A stretch of DNA of 64,000 nucleotides from Siphonodentalium dalli (GCA_032622095.1 CP136063.1:73075980-73139979); one strand, 5' to 3'; positions 33,167 to 45,745 are shown, numbered from the stretch's first letter. The notes: generated by a model not told the origin, from the letters alone. Translations and numbers: made by a program.

Positions 33167-33786
33167 TCTGAATATTTATATTGAAAAAGGACAGCTTTCC
33201 TGAATAATAATGCAATGTGTTATTACAGTGTATGTATTATTTGAAACCTTACTTAATTTCTTCAGTTGTGTTGAAATTGTCTGCGTATTTGTCGACTCCG
33301 TTACTATCACTGATCATTAGAAGGACTGGTTGCACGAATATCGGAGTAGACGTTATCCTTGCGGGGTAAACCATGTTGAACGCGTAGCATGACGACAGAA
33401 GAAGTCCAAGCGCCTCAAGCAATGTCTTTGCTTCGCACACACCAATGCCTTCAACTGTTTATTTAGGGAGCCAGGAGGGTTTTAATTACACTATCGCGCA
33501 AGGAAGGTTTGATGCTCTCGAATTGTTGGTGTGATAGACCATTGCCATTCAACCATTGCTGTCAACAACTTTGAATCACCCACCGTGCTGGGGTTTGGGA
33601 GTTTTCACTCCTTGACTCTCAGCACCGCGGGGAGGCGTCAAGGCTTGGTCGGGTCTTCCGGCTTGGGGGGGGGGGGGGGGCTCGAGGCGTTACACAGAAA
33701 CAAGAATGGACAATATGGATAAGCAAATTATTGAACTTAAAGATAATTCAGTAAAATAATATATTTAACTAGAAACAATATTTACC
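33167..33786. other. No gene; holds a retroelement leader fragment
   Basis: 33586-33692 repeats the first 100 bases of the 29821 block, ending in a G-run (about 33666-33680). The rest is unremarkable. Confidence 0.5.
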
Positions 33787-34260
33787 CTAGAAAACATATG
33801 GTAAGTTGTTACTCTCGCCCCCTTCAACCTTTACAATGACTAAACCGTCAGTACTGAAACGCGATACCTCATATCCAACATCATAAGGAAAGTGTATGAC
33901 CTGTCCGTTTGTTGCCTTTTGGCAATAAGGGAGGATAACCATTTCCATGTAGGCATGGACCCAAGAGCCAAAGCGTTGCTCCGCTACCGCTAATGAACTG
34001 ATCTCTTCGGGAATTTTTCGAACTTTAAAGTTGTTGACGATGCACAATTTAGGCATATTTTTCTTCAGGGATGTTTCACATCTATTGCATAGCAAAATTG
34101 TTTTTTCTACAGGAACTAATCCAGGTATGATGCGGAACCACTGTTCAGTCATCGCTCTTTCCTTCACCGATTCCTGATAAAACAGTTTATCACATGACTC
34201 AGATGTGTATGTTGGGCCACATTTCATTTTGTTCATGAACGTTTGCATTGCTGGTGTCAC
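33787..34260 (-). pseudogene. Helitron N-terminal (DUF6570-like) fragment
   Basis: The minus-strand frame of 157 codons reads QTFMNKMKCGPTYTSESCDK, LFYQESV, LLCNRCETSLKKNMPKLCIV, NNFKVRKIPEEISSLAVAEQ and MVILPYCQ. In Helitron polyproteins the segment with two Cys pairs, then ANGL/NNF, IPEEL, an E/R pair and LP-x-G precedes the Rep (HUH) domain. The match in order and spacing is good. The Rep motifs and PIF1-like helicase are not seen downstream (below 33787), so this is a relic. Frames upstream (34264-34509) may be its 5' end after a stop. Confidence 0.65.
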
Positions 34261-35325
34261 ACTTCAATCTGATTTAGTTACACGCCATTGTGTCTGTTTT
34301 GGGTTGTTTATTTTTGTAAACAGTACAACATTTATTTCACACACAGATTTCCTTTTATTATAATTACATATTTTAGTGTCAACAAATGAGTTGCTTGGTA
34401 AATTCTTGGCTGTTTGACTAGTTTGAGTGTCAGTGTTTTCCTCATATCTGATGATGGTAAGTTGCTGTTGTTCAGATCGTTCAGTACATATCTGTTTGGG
34501 ATGTAACATTCATTTGTTGTGTATTCTGCTGGCGATGTGATCACTGAATGTGAATCTCCATTTAATGTTAGGGTGAACAACGGCAGTTACACATTTTATA
34601 TTTGTACCGTGCTATCAAGTAATGATTTCCTGTGTGTACTATAGTTATATAGTGACCTCCATTAAATATTTCGCGTTTGGGGAACTTGGGTTCATAATGA
34701 TAATAATTATGGAGTCCCGTTATGAATGATGGCCATCTATTGTGCTGAAGTTGGTCCATACTGAGAACGGAGGTATAGCAGCTAAGAGATTAATTCAGGA
34801 AAGATAATTTATTCATATCATCAACAGCAACCATAAAGAGAAGACATTTAGAAACGATAGTGTTTGAAGATCACATATGGCTGAAAAAACCTGCTTAAGA
34901 CGAAACCCATTGAAATCATAAGCATGGATAGAACTTGAAAGTGCAATGAACCGATTTGAAGCAATATAATACTCCATGTAGGAGTTATGCTATGGCAAAG
35001 TCCTCAATAATACAAGTGTCACAGGTTTATAAATCAGCCTTATTTCGCAGAGGTTGACATTATTGACCAAAAAGTATTTTTGGTACTATTCTATGTTTCA
35101 AAAAAGAGCATTCAGGTGTGCTGTATGACCTTTTGCGAAATATAAGCCCTTGTTATGGCACCTGTACATATTGTTAAGTATAAGATGTAATCCTTGTTTT
35201 GACAGTATATGTGTGTAATACTGTATTGAGCAACTTCATTTCGAATTTATGGTTAAGCAATTTAATTGAAAAACAAATCAAGCCTTAACTGCCAAATCTG
35301 CGGACAATGCCACAGCACCACTCTG
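34261..35325. other. No further gene recognised
   Basis: The Thr/Gln-rich frames at 34264-34580 may extend the Helitron fragment. Otherwise nothing identified. Confidence 0.4.
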
Positions 35326-35568
35326 TCAGCAGTCTGGGCAAAATATTGCATGTGGTGCACATTGTTCGCATCTGATGAGGTTTTCGACGCACTCACCGCA
35401 AAAGCAGTACATAGAGCTTTGTGGAGCTTTACTCTCCACATAACTTATAATCATTCGTTCTCGCACTCTTTCCAATCTCTCTTTCTCGTCCACCTTCCTG
35501 CTATGATAATGTTGCTTTTGATGTAATTCAATTTCTAACTGCCCAACGACATCGAAGAACGTGATGGT
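35326..35568 (-). pseudogene. KDZ-transposase-like N-terminal Cys cluster
   Basis: The minus strand reads FFDVVGQLEIELHQKQ, EKERLERVRERMIISYVESK, then MYCFCGECVENLIRCEQCAP and IFCPDC before a TGA at 35326. A Glu/Arg-rich helix followed by C-x-C-x2-C ... R-C-x2-C-x-P ... F-C-x2-C is the usual N-terminal pattern of Kyakuja-Dileera-Zisupton proteins in molluscs. The catalytic core is not present. Identification is from the pattern only. Confidence 0.45.
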
Positions 35569-38044
35569 TAATCATCTTGAACATCTGTTTTATCTGTCTT
35601 TTCGATCCTAATTTTCTTGGGAGATGATATGTCTTCCAGAATATCCCACGCACTGTATGAGAGTTCTTCGGTATGGTTTGTTGAGGAAATGTTTATTCTA
35701 TATTTCTGTAATTTCAGTTGTCGAGACATGATTCCTGTATAATTTATTTGAAAATGTTAAAATATGAGTGCATATATTGGGTGGTATGTGACCGGGGCGA
35801 GATATTTCTATTTTGCATCCATTGTTCTGAATTGGCTTTTAATGTGATAATATGCAAGGCATATATAACGACCCCGCTATATGAGTAGAATAATGGAAGA
35901 TAGCGGACTAAATGTCGTTTATGTGGTCATTCTCATGCACTCAACCAAATTCAACCAGAATCAAACTATGCTCTTGCAGCAAATTGCACAAATGTTCAGT
36001 ATATAAGAAACAGGTGCACCCGCAAAGGTGGCTTTCCACTGAGGTTTATATATATAAATATATTTCTTTCCTCATTACATAAAGAGTTACGGAAACGAAT
36101 AAAGGAAAGAAAGATAATCACATGAAATAATAATGCAATATATGGTAATCAACTAACAGATTATTCTGTTCACTCAGGTGAAAATATTCTATTCACAACA
36201 ATTGTGAAAAATTCGCGAAAATGCAAAACAAATGTGCTTTTTCAAAAAAGTTTCTCAGAGGATTTCCTATAAATTATTTCATTTTTTGGTATAATCTCTC
36301 AGTTGTGCATCAAAATTTTCAGCATTATATACCTGATTTATTAATATCAACATGACATACAATGGTATCCAACAAGCCGATATATTTCCAAATACTTAAC
36401 CCACCCCCTAAAACTGATTTTCTATCTGAAAATACATATTAAGTCAGAATAGCCCGTTTTCATTCCGTTTTGTTAACAAATTTAGAGTCTTGTCATATAT
36501 CATTGAATTATCATGTATCTGAGGTTTATGTTATGGTATGGTCTATTGTGTTTAAATATTTGATTATTTTTAATAAGTGAAAAATGTTTGAAAAATTCCC
36601 ATGACTTTGTAAATTTTATGGAGCATCGGCACAACATGCACCACAATAAGCATAAACACATCCCCAATATCAGACATGAAATGCTGTAATCATTTACCAG
36701 ACCAGAATTAAGAAATAAAGTAAAACTTAGGCATACCCCAAGACAATGCTTTCAGTTTTATGCTATGTCATACTATGTCATACTAGTAGATATAATTCAT
36801 ATCATAAATTGCAGTAGTTCTGCCGGCGGGTTATGCAATTTCATATTCACTGTCAATTTCATCAAATGTGATGGTATCAGTCATAATTTGTGTGCAACAT
36901 CTTACGGGGAAGAATGGTTCAAACAACGCAGGCTGCCTTCACCGTCCGTCATGAAGTGTTACACCGGGAGTGGTTGATTTGGCAACGGTTGCAAGTCTCC
37001 AATGTTTTGCTATCATGTTGGTTCGTTTTGAGTGTAGAATTAAAGATTCCTCACATAGTTGAAAGATCAACTACCTTTTGCTAATTCTCGAACTTCGGAT
37101 CAATGATGAAAGGTAATTATTACCTGTGAAGGAATGGAACCTAACAACTGCATTCTTCCGTATATTTGGCTGCCAAAATGTGGAAATGGTAGATATTGAC
37201 CAGCTTGTCCCGCAATCGCTTACAAGTTGTGGTTGATGTATAAAATTGGATATTCTGCCTTTTATACATTGATCACTTACATGTCAGATGCACCTTAGTT
37301 AATTGTTACTATTGTCACCACTGACATTACCAGGCACATTGGATTTTGCTCTCCCAAACTTGACATAAATAACGGCACATTTAAAGTATATGCAAATATG
37401 TTTGGTATGAAAGTCTTAACAAATAGCTGCATAACTAGAAAACAGAACAATCTATCAAATTAACTTTATTTTAGAATGCATTTTGCCAAATAAATGTGGT
37501 TAATAAAAGTTTGTTTGAATTTAATTAATTGCTCAAAAGCAATGACCAGCGACGACACAATAAAGCTATGTGGGTAATTGCTGTTGTCCCTATGCCTGAA
37601 ACGAAGCCACATGTATGATGAATAAATAACGAGTAATCACTTGAATGAACTGGTGATGTGACCTGTCCGTCCCCACCTTTCCATGCCCGGTCGTAAAAAT
37701 CTGGCGAACGCACAACAATGACTCAACCAAAGACCAATTTTCCCATCTCGCTTTTGACTGGACTCCCACGTTATGGGACAAACACCACCAGCGCCCACCA
37801 ATCGAATACCCGGGAAACCTTGACCTAGCAACCGCACTCACTTTCACGGTGTTTCTCGTGAAAGGAACAAGAACGTATTCGTGACTTATTGCCACAGGGT
37901 ATCGGCAACGCCACCACGAGGACAATTAATCAAGCGGCGAGATACCCGCCCTCCTCGTGCCGGGCGTTCAGATGTTCGCTCGACCACCAAATTAATAAGC
38001 TGACCCGGTGGCTGGTCTATAAAAATATTTTCCTTCGTAAAAAT
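35569..38044. other. Long stretch without a supported gene; GC-rich island at 37640-37990
   Basis: Between 35569 and 37500 the sequence is A+T-rich with no motif-bearing frame. From about 37640 to 37990 base composition rises and three overlapping frames open on the minus strand (for example SRFPGYSIGGRWWCLSHNVG), which suggests an old retroelement leader rather than a gene. Confidence 0.4.
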
Positions 38045-38150
38045 TATTTTATGTGCTTCTATAGGTGCACGGTTCTATGTGCAATTCTGACAATTATATG
38101 TAGTATCATGTTCACTTGAGATTACGAAGTCCGTCTTGACTTATTATCCG

Positions 38151-38504
38151 CCCTTTTGAAAAAGGTCGTATTATGTTATCAGTCTGTCTGTCTGTCCGTC
38201 CGTTAACATATTTGGTTTCCGACCGATAACTCCAGTTTTTTATTATTGTATCTGTACCAAAGCTGGTATGTGGATTTCCCAGCTAAAACTACAGGCCAAG
38301 TTCGAATATAGGTTCTGTCCAATTATTTTTTACATGAGTTACGGCCAGTTTTCGACTTATAAGTTGACCGCATTTTGGCATTGAAATTAGGGGGTAAATC
38401 AGATTTTCTTCAAACGTAAGCTCAAATTATTATTTAATTTGCGGTAGTACAATTCGAAATGGCTAAAGGGCGTATTCTGCAACGCCCTAGCGATGCTCTT
38501 GTTT
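38151..38504 (+). repeat. Satellite cassette with constant ends, instance 1
   Basis: It starts CTTTTGAAAAAGGTCGTATT and TCTGTCTGTCTGTCCGTCCG. It contains units built on TTTCCGACCGATAACTCCAG and ATTTCCCAGCTAAA. It ends GGGCGTATTCTGC, then CGCCCTAGCGATGCTCTTG. Other instances: 39466-39957, 50120-50941 and 58181-59102. Confidence 0.75.
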
Positions 38505-38748
38505 ATTGAAGCAATTCCCTTGTTTCGGCTTTAAAATTGTTTGCAGTATGCATAAATGTGTCCGACCACAATGCACTGTGGGAGTATGCTCAGTCCCACA
38601 TACCCTATTATTTGACAGAATTTCTGCTGTTAACCACTGTCACGGGCAAGCTGGAATAATGTTATGTTTGGGCATATATGAGTATGGTGTAATACGCTGA
38701 TAGTGAACTCATTTAATGGAATTGAAATAAGCCCTATTTGGTCCTTAA

Positions 38749-39231
38749 ATGTACGTTTGGCCTTGGCAGTAGGTATCCTGTGAAAATAATTCCACCCGTC
38801 ACAAACAGAAAGAACAACAAAATATAGACAGACTTTGTCCGTATACAAATAAGAAATATCGCATAAACAGTATGATATTGTCATATATTTTTACCATTGT
38901 TATGTAAACAAAAGCATAAAAAGTTACTTTTCTGGTGTTTGTTTATATTATGACGGTAAACACAAAGAGCGTTCTTTGTTGGTGAATTCCTGATATGGAA
39001 CGAGTAAAGAGCGTTTATGTCATTTGTGTGTGATTAGCCAGCAGCATTGTGCTGTCTTCTGTAACACAACCAGGCTCTTGCTTAGATAAAATATAGTAAA
39101 TCTTTATGATAACATGCTGTTTACGCGATGGTCATGGTATATATGAACGAAACTATGCGTTTTAATGTTTTTCTGTTTACGGTGATTGGAACAAATATGA
39201 ATATTTTCGACAACTAAGGCCTCATGTGCCT
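38749..39231 (+). mobile_element. TTAA-flanked MITE, copy 3
   Basis: Lies between TTAA at 38745-38748 and 39232-39235. Left end ATGTACGTTTGGCCTTGG, right end CTCATGTGCCT. Indels break the short frame seen in other copies. Confidence 0.85.
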
Positions 39232-39465
39232 TTAACATTCAACGAAAGTTCCATATGGACTTATTTCAATTTCAATAAGTTCATATTGGCCTTATTTGCA
39301 GCCTATTTTCCTGAAAATAGGTTCGCATTGAACGTATTTCAAATACGCCCATATCAGGTATTTTATGTGCTACTATATGTGCACGGTTCTATGTGCAATT
39401 ATGACAAATATATGTAGTATCATGTTCACTTGAGATTACGAAGTCCGTCTTGACTTTTTATCTGC

Positions 39466-39957
39466 CCTTTTGAAAAAAGGTCGTATTATGTTATCAGTCT
39501 CTGTCTGTCTGTCCGTCCATTTTGGATTATTTGATCTGAACCAAAGTTGGTATGTGTATTTCCCAGCTAAAGATACAGGCCAAGTTCGAATATGGGTTCC
39601 GTCCAGTTATATTTACATGAGTTACGGCCCTTTTTCAACTTAGAATTTGACCAATTTAATAACACTTCGGTTTCCGACCGATAACTCCAGTTTTTTATTA
39701 TTGTATCTGTACCAAAGCTGGTATGTGGATTTCCCAGCTAAAACTACAGGCAAGTTCGAATATAGGTTCTGTCTAATTATTTTTACATGAGTTACGGCCA
39801 TTTTTCGACTTATAATTTGACCGCATTTTGGCATTGAAATTAGGGGTAAATAAGATTTTCTTCAAATGTAAGCTCAAATTATTATTTAATTTGCGGTAGT
39901 ACAATTTGAAATGGCTAAAGGGCGTATTTTGCCACGCCCTAGCGATGCTCTTGTTTA
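39466..39957 (+). repeat. Satellite cassette, instance 2
   Basis: Same constant ends as instance 1, with one additional internal unit. It is the paralogue of instance 1 within the tandem duplication. Confidence 0.75.
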
Positions 39958-40200
39958 TTGAAGCTATTCCCTTGTTTCGGCTTTAAAATTGTTTGCAGTA
40001 TGCATAAATGTGTCCGACCACAATGCACTGTGGGAGTATGCTCAGTCCTACATACCCTATTGTTTGACCGAATTTCTGCTGTTAACCACTGTCACGGGCA
40101 AGCTGGAATATTGTTATTTTTGGGCACATCTGAGTATGGTGTAATACGCTCATAGTGAACTCATTTCATGGAATTGAAATAAGCCCTATTTGGACCTTAA

Positions 40201-40681
40201 ATGTGCGGTTGGCCTTGGCGGTGGGTATCCTGTGAAAATATTTCCACCCGTCACAAACAGAAAGAACAAAATGTAGACAGACTTTGTCCATATACAAATA
40301 AGAAATATCGCATAAACAGTATGATGTTGTCATATATTTGACCATTGTTATGTAAACAAAAGCATAAAAAGTTACTGTTCTGGTGTTTGTTTATATTATG
40401 ATGGTAAACATAAAGAGCGTTCTTTGTTGGTGAATTCCTGATATGGAACGAGTAAAGAGCGTTTATGCCATTTGTTTGTGATTAGCCAGCAGCATTGTGC
40501 TGTTTTATGTAACGCAATCAGGCTCTTGCTTAGGTACAATATAGTAAATCTTTATGATAACATGCTGTTTACGCGATGGTCATGGTATATATGAACGAAA
40601 CTGTATGCGTTTTAATGTGTTTCTGTTTACGGTGATTGGAACAAATATGAATATTTTCGACAACTAAGGCATCACGTGCCT
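40201..40681 (+). mobile_element. TTAA-flanked MITE, copy 4
   Basis: Lies between TTAA at 40197-40200 and 40682-40685. It is the duplicate of copy 3, with matching flanks (CATTTMATGGAATTGAAATA on the left, CATTCAACGAAAGTTCC on the right). Confidence 0.85.
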
Positions 40682-40967
40682 TTAACATTCAACGAAAGTT
40701 CCATATGGACTTATTTCAATTTCAATAAGTTCATATTGACCTTATTTGCAGCCTGTTTTCCTGAAAATAGGTTCGCATTGAACGTATTTCAAATACGCCC
40801 ATATCAGGTATGCCTTCAATCAAATCGCCTCTTTCTTCAGCTAGTTTCCTCTCTTCTATGCCAGCGGCAGTCAAGTCCTCGTTTAACTCCTTGTCCCACC
40901 ACACGCTGATTTCCTCTTAAATAGAGGTGAAGGTTGTGTGGGACATTGTTGGTCCCCACTCTCTCAT

Positions 40968-41210
40968 TTAGCTGAGAAAGATCAGAATCAGCTCCCACAG
41001 CAGCCCAACAGCTCTCATATTGATACCAAATCGCTTGTGTGTTGAACTACTTTGTGTAAGAAGACTTGTCTGGAATGATACAATCTTACCACACGCATTG
41101 TATCTGACAGGCATACAGCTGGCAAGGCCCCGAGTCTTGTATTTTTGCAATAAGTCCAACACATTACCATCGTTTTCATCAAACTTTGTTGCTGGCTCAC
41201 TTGTTAACAT
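40968..41210 (-). other. Unrecognised open frame, possibly an exon or element fragment
   Basis: An 80-codon frame reads SEPATKFDENDGNVLDLLQK, YKTRGLASCMPVRYNACGKI and STHKRFGINMRAVGLLWEL. The composition is protein-like, with few low-complexity residues. I cannot place it in a family. It directly follows the tandem duplication. Confidence 0.3.
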
Positions 41211-41444
41211 GTTTTGCTAGATCATGCATAGTTTTATTCAGACAAGTTGTATTGATGACTGTTTCCCTCTTTGATGATTTTATCTTTTTAACTAGTCATT
41301 ACTTCAGTGGCATTTGTTTTATATTGGACCAGCTTGAATCTGACCTGTGGCTGTTGATTATACTGACATGACTTGGAATCTGTGGCTACTCGACTGACAC
41401 GTCGTCTGTGTGAGTTTTTCTGTTAACAACGTCCTCATACAATA

Positions 41445-42261
41445 CACCAACATTAAACCTTATTCTGGCACCACAGGGAGTTACAAAAAACTGTTGATGG
41501 TATTCGAGTTCCTCTGAATAGTTATATCATGACCTTCAATCGGTGCGAACATCCACCGACATTGAAGGTTGGGTACATACAGATCGATATAAGTACGTAC
41601 GTTCCGAATCCATTACGATGTTTTAAATGCCAGGGCTATGGCCATGGCCAGGAATATAGTAAAAGTAAAGAAACCATTTGTGCACGATGCTCTGTTTCTG
41701 GTCATGATTATAAGGATTCTACAAATCCTAAAAAATGCTGCAATGGATCGTTCATGTCCCATCTGGGACTATGAATTCAAGATACAAAGATGTAAGGCTG
41801 AGAAACATTTATCGTACATGGATGCTAAGAAATTAGTTGGTGCCAGACCATCAATTTCTCAAGTTACATACTCGGCCGCCGTTTCTAAGAAAAAGTATGT
41901 TAATGCCAGTACTCCGACAGAGGATCATTGGCAACACAAGTTCAAGAGACTGATATTCCTCATGTTCCTGAACCTGTCTCACAGGAAATGGATACAGCTA
42001 CTCCAGTTTCTACATCTGCTCCGAAGTCAACTAAGGATGTTGATCAAGTTGTTCCAAAACAAAAATCGCCAAGGTCTGTCAAGTCTTCTGACTCTCAGAG
42101 GCAGATGTTGGAAATTGAACATTCAAAGTTAGTAGTGATGCTTCGAGAAAAGAAACCGGTTTTGGATGAGTACATCGTTACATTTTGGCTAAATGCTTGG
42201 TTATGGGTGAGGGATTACATACCGACGATCCAGCCTCCCGGTTGTCAACTTGACGAACTAA
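41445..42261 (+). pseudogene. Non-LTR retrotransposon ORF1 (gag-like, CCHC knuckles)
   Basis: Frame 1 reads DGIRVPLNSYIMTFNRCEHP, then VPNPLRCFKCQGYGHGQEYS, CARCSVSGHDYKD and NPKKC, giving tandem zinc knuckles. A frameshift near 41745 moves the line to SCPIWDYEFKIQRCKAEKHL, SYMDAKKLVGARPS and TYSAAVSKKK. A second shift near 41930 continues as VQETDIPHVPEPVSQEMDTA and a Ser/Lys-rich tail. This is the standard order of Jockey-like LINE ORF1 proteins, which bind RNA. The last frame runs directly into MITE copy 5. Confidence 0.75.
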
Positions 42262-42265
42262 TTAA

Positions 42266-42759
42266 AGATACGGTTGGCCTTGGCGGTGGGTATCCTGTGA
42301 AAATATCGCCACCCGTCAAAAACCACCACAAACAGAAAGAACATCAAAATGTAGATAGACTTTGTCCGTATACAAATAAGAAATATCGCATAAACAGTAT
42401 GTTATGGTCATATGTTTGACCATTGTTATGTAAACAAAGGCATAAACAGTTACTTTTCTGGTGTTTGTTTATATTATGATGGTAAACATAAAGAGCGTTC
42501 TTTGTTGGTGAATACCTGATATGGAACTAATAAAGAGCGTTTATGCCATTTGTGAGTGATTTGCCAGTAGCATTGTGCTGTCTTCTGTAACACAATAAGG
42601 CTCTTGCTTGCGTAAAATATAGTAGATCTTTATGATAACATGCTGTGTACGCGATGGTCATGGTATATATGAACGGAACTGTATGCGTTTTAATGTTTTT
42701 CTGTTTACGGCGTTTGGAACAAATATGAATATTTTCGACAATTAAGGCCGCACGTGCCT
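42266..42759 (+). mobile_element. TTAA-flanked MITE, copy 5, inserted in the LINE ORF1 tail
   Basis: Lies between TTAA at 42262-42265 and 42760-42763. The MITE's short frame is in register with the upstream ORF1 frame, so a chimeric frame of 163 codons (41928-42419) ends in GLGGGYPVKISPPVKNHHKQ, VDRLCPYTNKKYR and SMLWSYV. This is an insertion product; nothing indicates that it is expressed. Confidence 0.85.
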
Positions 42760-42763
42760 TTAA

Positions 42764-44195
42764 AACTCATGCCAGATTCATCAGATATCATAAATATCTA
42801 ATGAGTGTTCCCAGGAGCGAGTATAACAACTTACTCGCCTACTGGAAATATTTTAATATACAAACGTATTAATACAGTATTTATATTTGATGAAAACATT
42901 TCATGTAGGTTTTATGTTTGCTGTTTTCTAAACAGTATTGCTATGTGTTTTGACATTCTGTTTTATATGTGTTTGCACAATGGTCAGTTTCTAAATGGTT
43001 ATGGCCCCAATCGAGCACTCCCGCTCTTGTTTGCGTGCATTTAGTTGTATATAATCTGTTTCATTTTAGTCTAATTCACTGTCATTTCTATTCACTCGAT
43101 TTTGATAATCTGTTTCTTCTCGTCATGATATGGCTTTATTGCTAAAACGACGTTAAACCCCAATCAATCAATCGATGTACATTTAATCACCAGACCAGAT
43201 GGGAAATTCAAAAACAAAACTATAAAACTATAGAAGGCATCACAATGAAGTGACATCTCCCAACTGTAACTCCCAGTTTGTATTACACTTACATTTCCTG
43301 GTTAGTCACCTATGTGACCATGCATTATATGTATTAATGGCCAAGTACACACGTTACATGTATATCAAACTAAATTGGGATTAAAACTTTCACTATTAAT
43401 ATTATTCAAAGAAAAATGAATTACTATTATTTATTTTAACTACTATTATCGTTTTATATATAAAGTTGATTGCATATGTGCAGTCATGTTACAACACCAG
43501 CTGGCATATCATTCAGAGGACGACAAACTGTCGGAAAGTGCAGAGCGAATGTCACTTGGGATTGTCTCGAATGAGCAGCAACTTTTCAATTATACACAGT
43601 GTTAAATAACGTCCATATAAGCAATACAATACAATACAATCCATCTGAGACTAAATAACACCATAACATTTCTGATCACTGTTAGAACTAACCAATGTTG
43701 GTCGTTACCTAGATGATCACACATGTTTTACCAGACAATCTTCGAAATTTAATTAATATTGTATAGAAGCCTACCCAGCCAGAAGTCCTATCTCCATTTT
43801 TAATATTTCATACCCCAGGAACTATATAAAATGTGCATACATGTATATACAACAAGATAATCCATCTTTAAGTTGTCCACTGGTTCTACTATAATATCAT
43901 CCAGTTGGGCACGATCGTTGCCGTGTCTGCAGGCAACTGTGAAGAAATTTAAAAATGAAAGTGAGCATCGTAAGAATTGTTCTTATTGTGGTCTCGTCGA
44001 CCTACAATTTAATGTGATTCCGTGGTCATACGGCATCCAAGTGCAGATAGCATAAACTGAATGTGATATTTCAGTTTTTATAAATCCAAGACTGCCAAAT
44101 CGATTGAGTCTTAAGAGACCCTGTGCAAAAAGGTATTTCGAATGGGTGATAGACCTGTAATTATACTGGGTCTAAACATTCTTTATGCTTTTTAA
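42764..44195. other. No gene; molluscan-type SINE/LINE tail at 43132-43176
   Basis: ATATGGCTTTATTGCTAAAA, CGACGTTAAACCCC and ATCAATCAATC form a retroposon 3' tail. An (ATACA)n tract lies near 43622-43641. No coding region is supported. Confidence 0.5.
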
Positions 44196-44199
44196 AAAG

Positions 44200-44530
44200 A
44201 AATGGAACGTATTGTGTTAATGGTCTTGTCTATCAAGTTTTTTTTTTTAATTCCGAAAATTCAATTTTTCTTCCTTTTCTTTTGGTTTTCGGATGAGAAC
44301 TCAAGTTTAGACTGTTCAATTGAAAAATCATTTTTGTTGTGAGTCATTGATGTCAAAATACAGATCAAAGTTTGAGTTTGATCCGATGATTTTTCGACTT
44401 AGATTTTTTTGTTTTTCTTTCGTTTCCGGATGATAACTTAAGTTTGGATTGTTTAATTGTTTTTGTGGTTGGTTCATATCAAAATACAGGTCAAGTGCGA
44501 ATTTCAATTTGATCCAATGACGGGCGATAT
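44200..44530 (+). repeat. Diverged satellite units related to 58560-58710
   Basis: Two units carry TTTGGTTTTCGGATGAGAAC and GTTTCCGGATGATAACTTAA, each followed by AAAATACAGRTCAA and TTGATCCRATGA. They match the subtype seen in the 58181-59102 cassette. Confidence 0.6.
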
Positions 44531-45745
44531 ATCAGTTAGTTCTCATTGGTATTGCTTTATGCATGTCTGGCATGAATATCTTGAGTTGTAAGTCAGAATT
44601 ATAACAGTTGGTGCTCAGTTCTATAGATATGGATTATCTCTTTCGACAATTAATCATTTCCTGTGTATAATATAATAGTTATGAACCGAAGACTCCTGCC
44701 CGCAAATGATTCTATGAATTAATATAATTATTTCCAATATGTTCTTATATAATGCGACGATCAAGTGGGATATGCATCTGTTTTAGAACAGATGGTTCAG
44801 GCGATAAGAAATAGCGATAGAGATTAGTAGAGTTCTACTTTTAGAATGTCGAATGTCCCAGTAGGCCTAACCCCTTGCCGCCTATGCACTTTGTTAAGAT
44901 GAACGAATGCACATGCCACAAAACAGGAATTAATTCCTTTTAAAATTGATTCGCCCAGTTATTACGACGATTTATGGACCAGGAGTCCACTATTGGATGG
45001 ATGTTCGTATCAAACTCTTTTTGGCTGACTCACTGATATGGATACTAAGTGTTTTGATACTAGTATACACAGTTTGGTGTATCATGCTATCAAATTTCAT
45101 CGAAACATATGGGAATATAGAAGAACGTTGTCGCCAAGCCATCACGCATATTTATTACAGGCTTTACTGTTGTCTTGAAGTTTTCAATCCCAACAAGCTG
45201 TCACTGATATATTGTCATGATGTACGCATTCACCTGTTAAATCAAAAACTGTGTTTTCAAGTGACTGGACAATTTCACGCCTTACATGTTACAAAAAAGT
45301 GTTTTAGCTGTGATACATGTAGCTTTCATCCTGTATGACCTAAAACGCCTTGCCCGATTCATATGTTAGAATGGTCGCAATTCGTATTATTCGTAACCGA
45401 GGGATGGGATTTCAACTACAGGTATTATCGTTTTGTTTTATTTACAGCCATATTCACATCACACATTCTTTTTCTGGATTAAATTCCCCGAGGCAGATAA
45501 AACTTTAGTTTCATAAAGTCACATTATGTATTGAGGATTTAAGTTTCATCAAAACTATAACCGTAATAGAAGAACTAAGATGTATTTTTCAGTTACGAAT
45601 AATACTAATTTCGACCATTCTAAAACATATGAATCGTAATTTCTATCGGGAAATCCTATTGTCACCCCGGATAATTCTACGGTAGGTTAGCGAATTAAAA
45701 GCAAAACATTGGCGTTGACCCGTGAAAAATACCATTCGTCTGAGT
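44531..45745. other. No supported gene
   Basis: The 130-codon frame at 44946-45338 has no recognised domain and no splice context, so it is not called. Confidence 0.35.

Larger units (their letters stand above)
38045..40810. repeat. Tandem duplication of a ~1.3-1.45 kb unit
   Basis: Unit 1 is 38045-39361 and unit 2 is 39362-40810. Both begin TTATGTGCT and end CATATCAGGTA. Each contains a 170-bp-type satellite cassette and one TTAA MITE. Unit 2 is longer by one extra satellite unit of about 134 bp (starting near 39515). The duplication therefore happened after the MITE inserted. Confidence 0.8.

Noticed and set aside
37525-37925. Three overlapping minus-strand frames in a GC-rich island
   Set aside because: They are open in several registers at once with no domain. 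The base composition explains the lack of stops.
44946-45338. 130-codon plus-strand frame with hydrophobic segments
   Set aside because: No family pattern or conserved neighbour. Hydrophobicity is expected from T-rich sequence.
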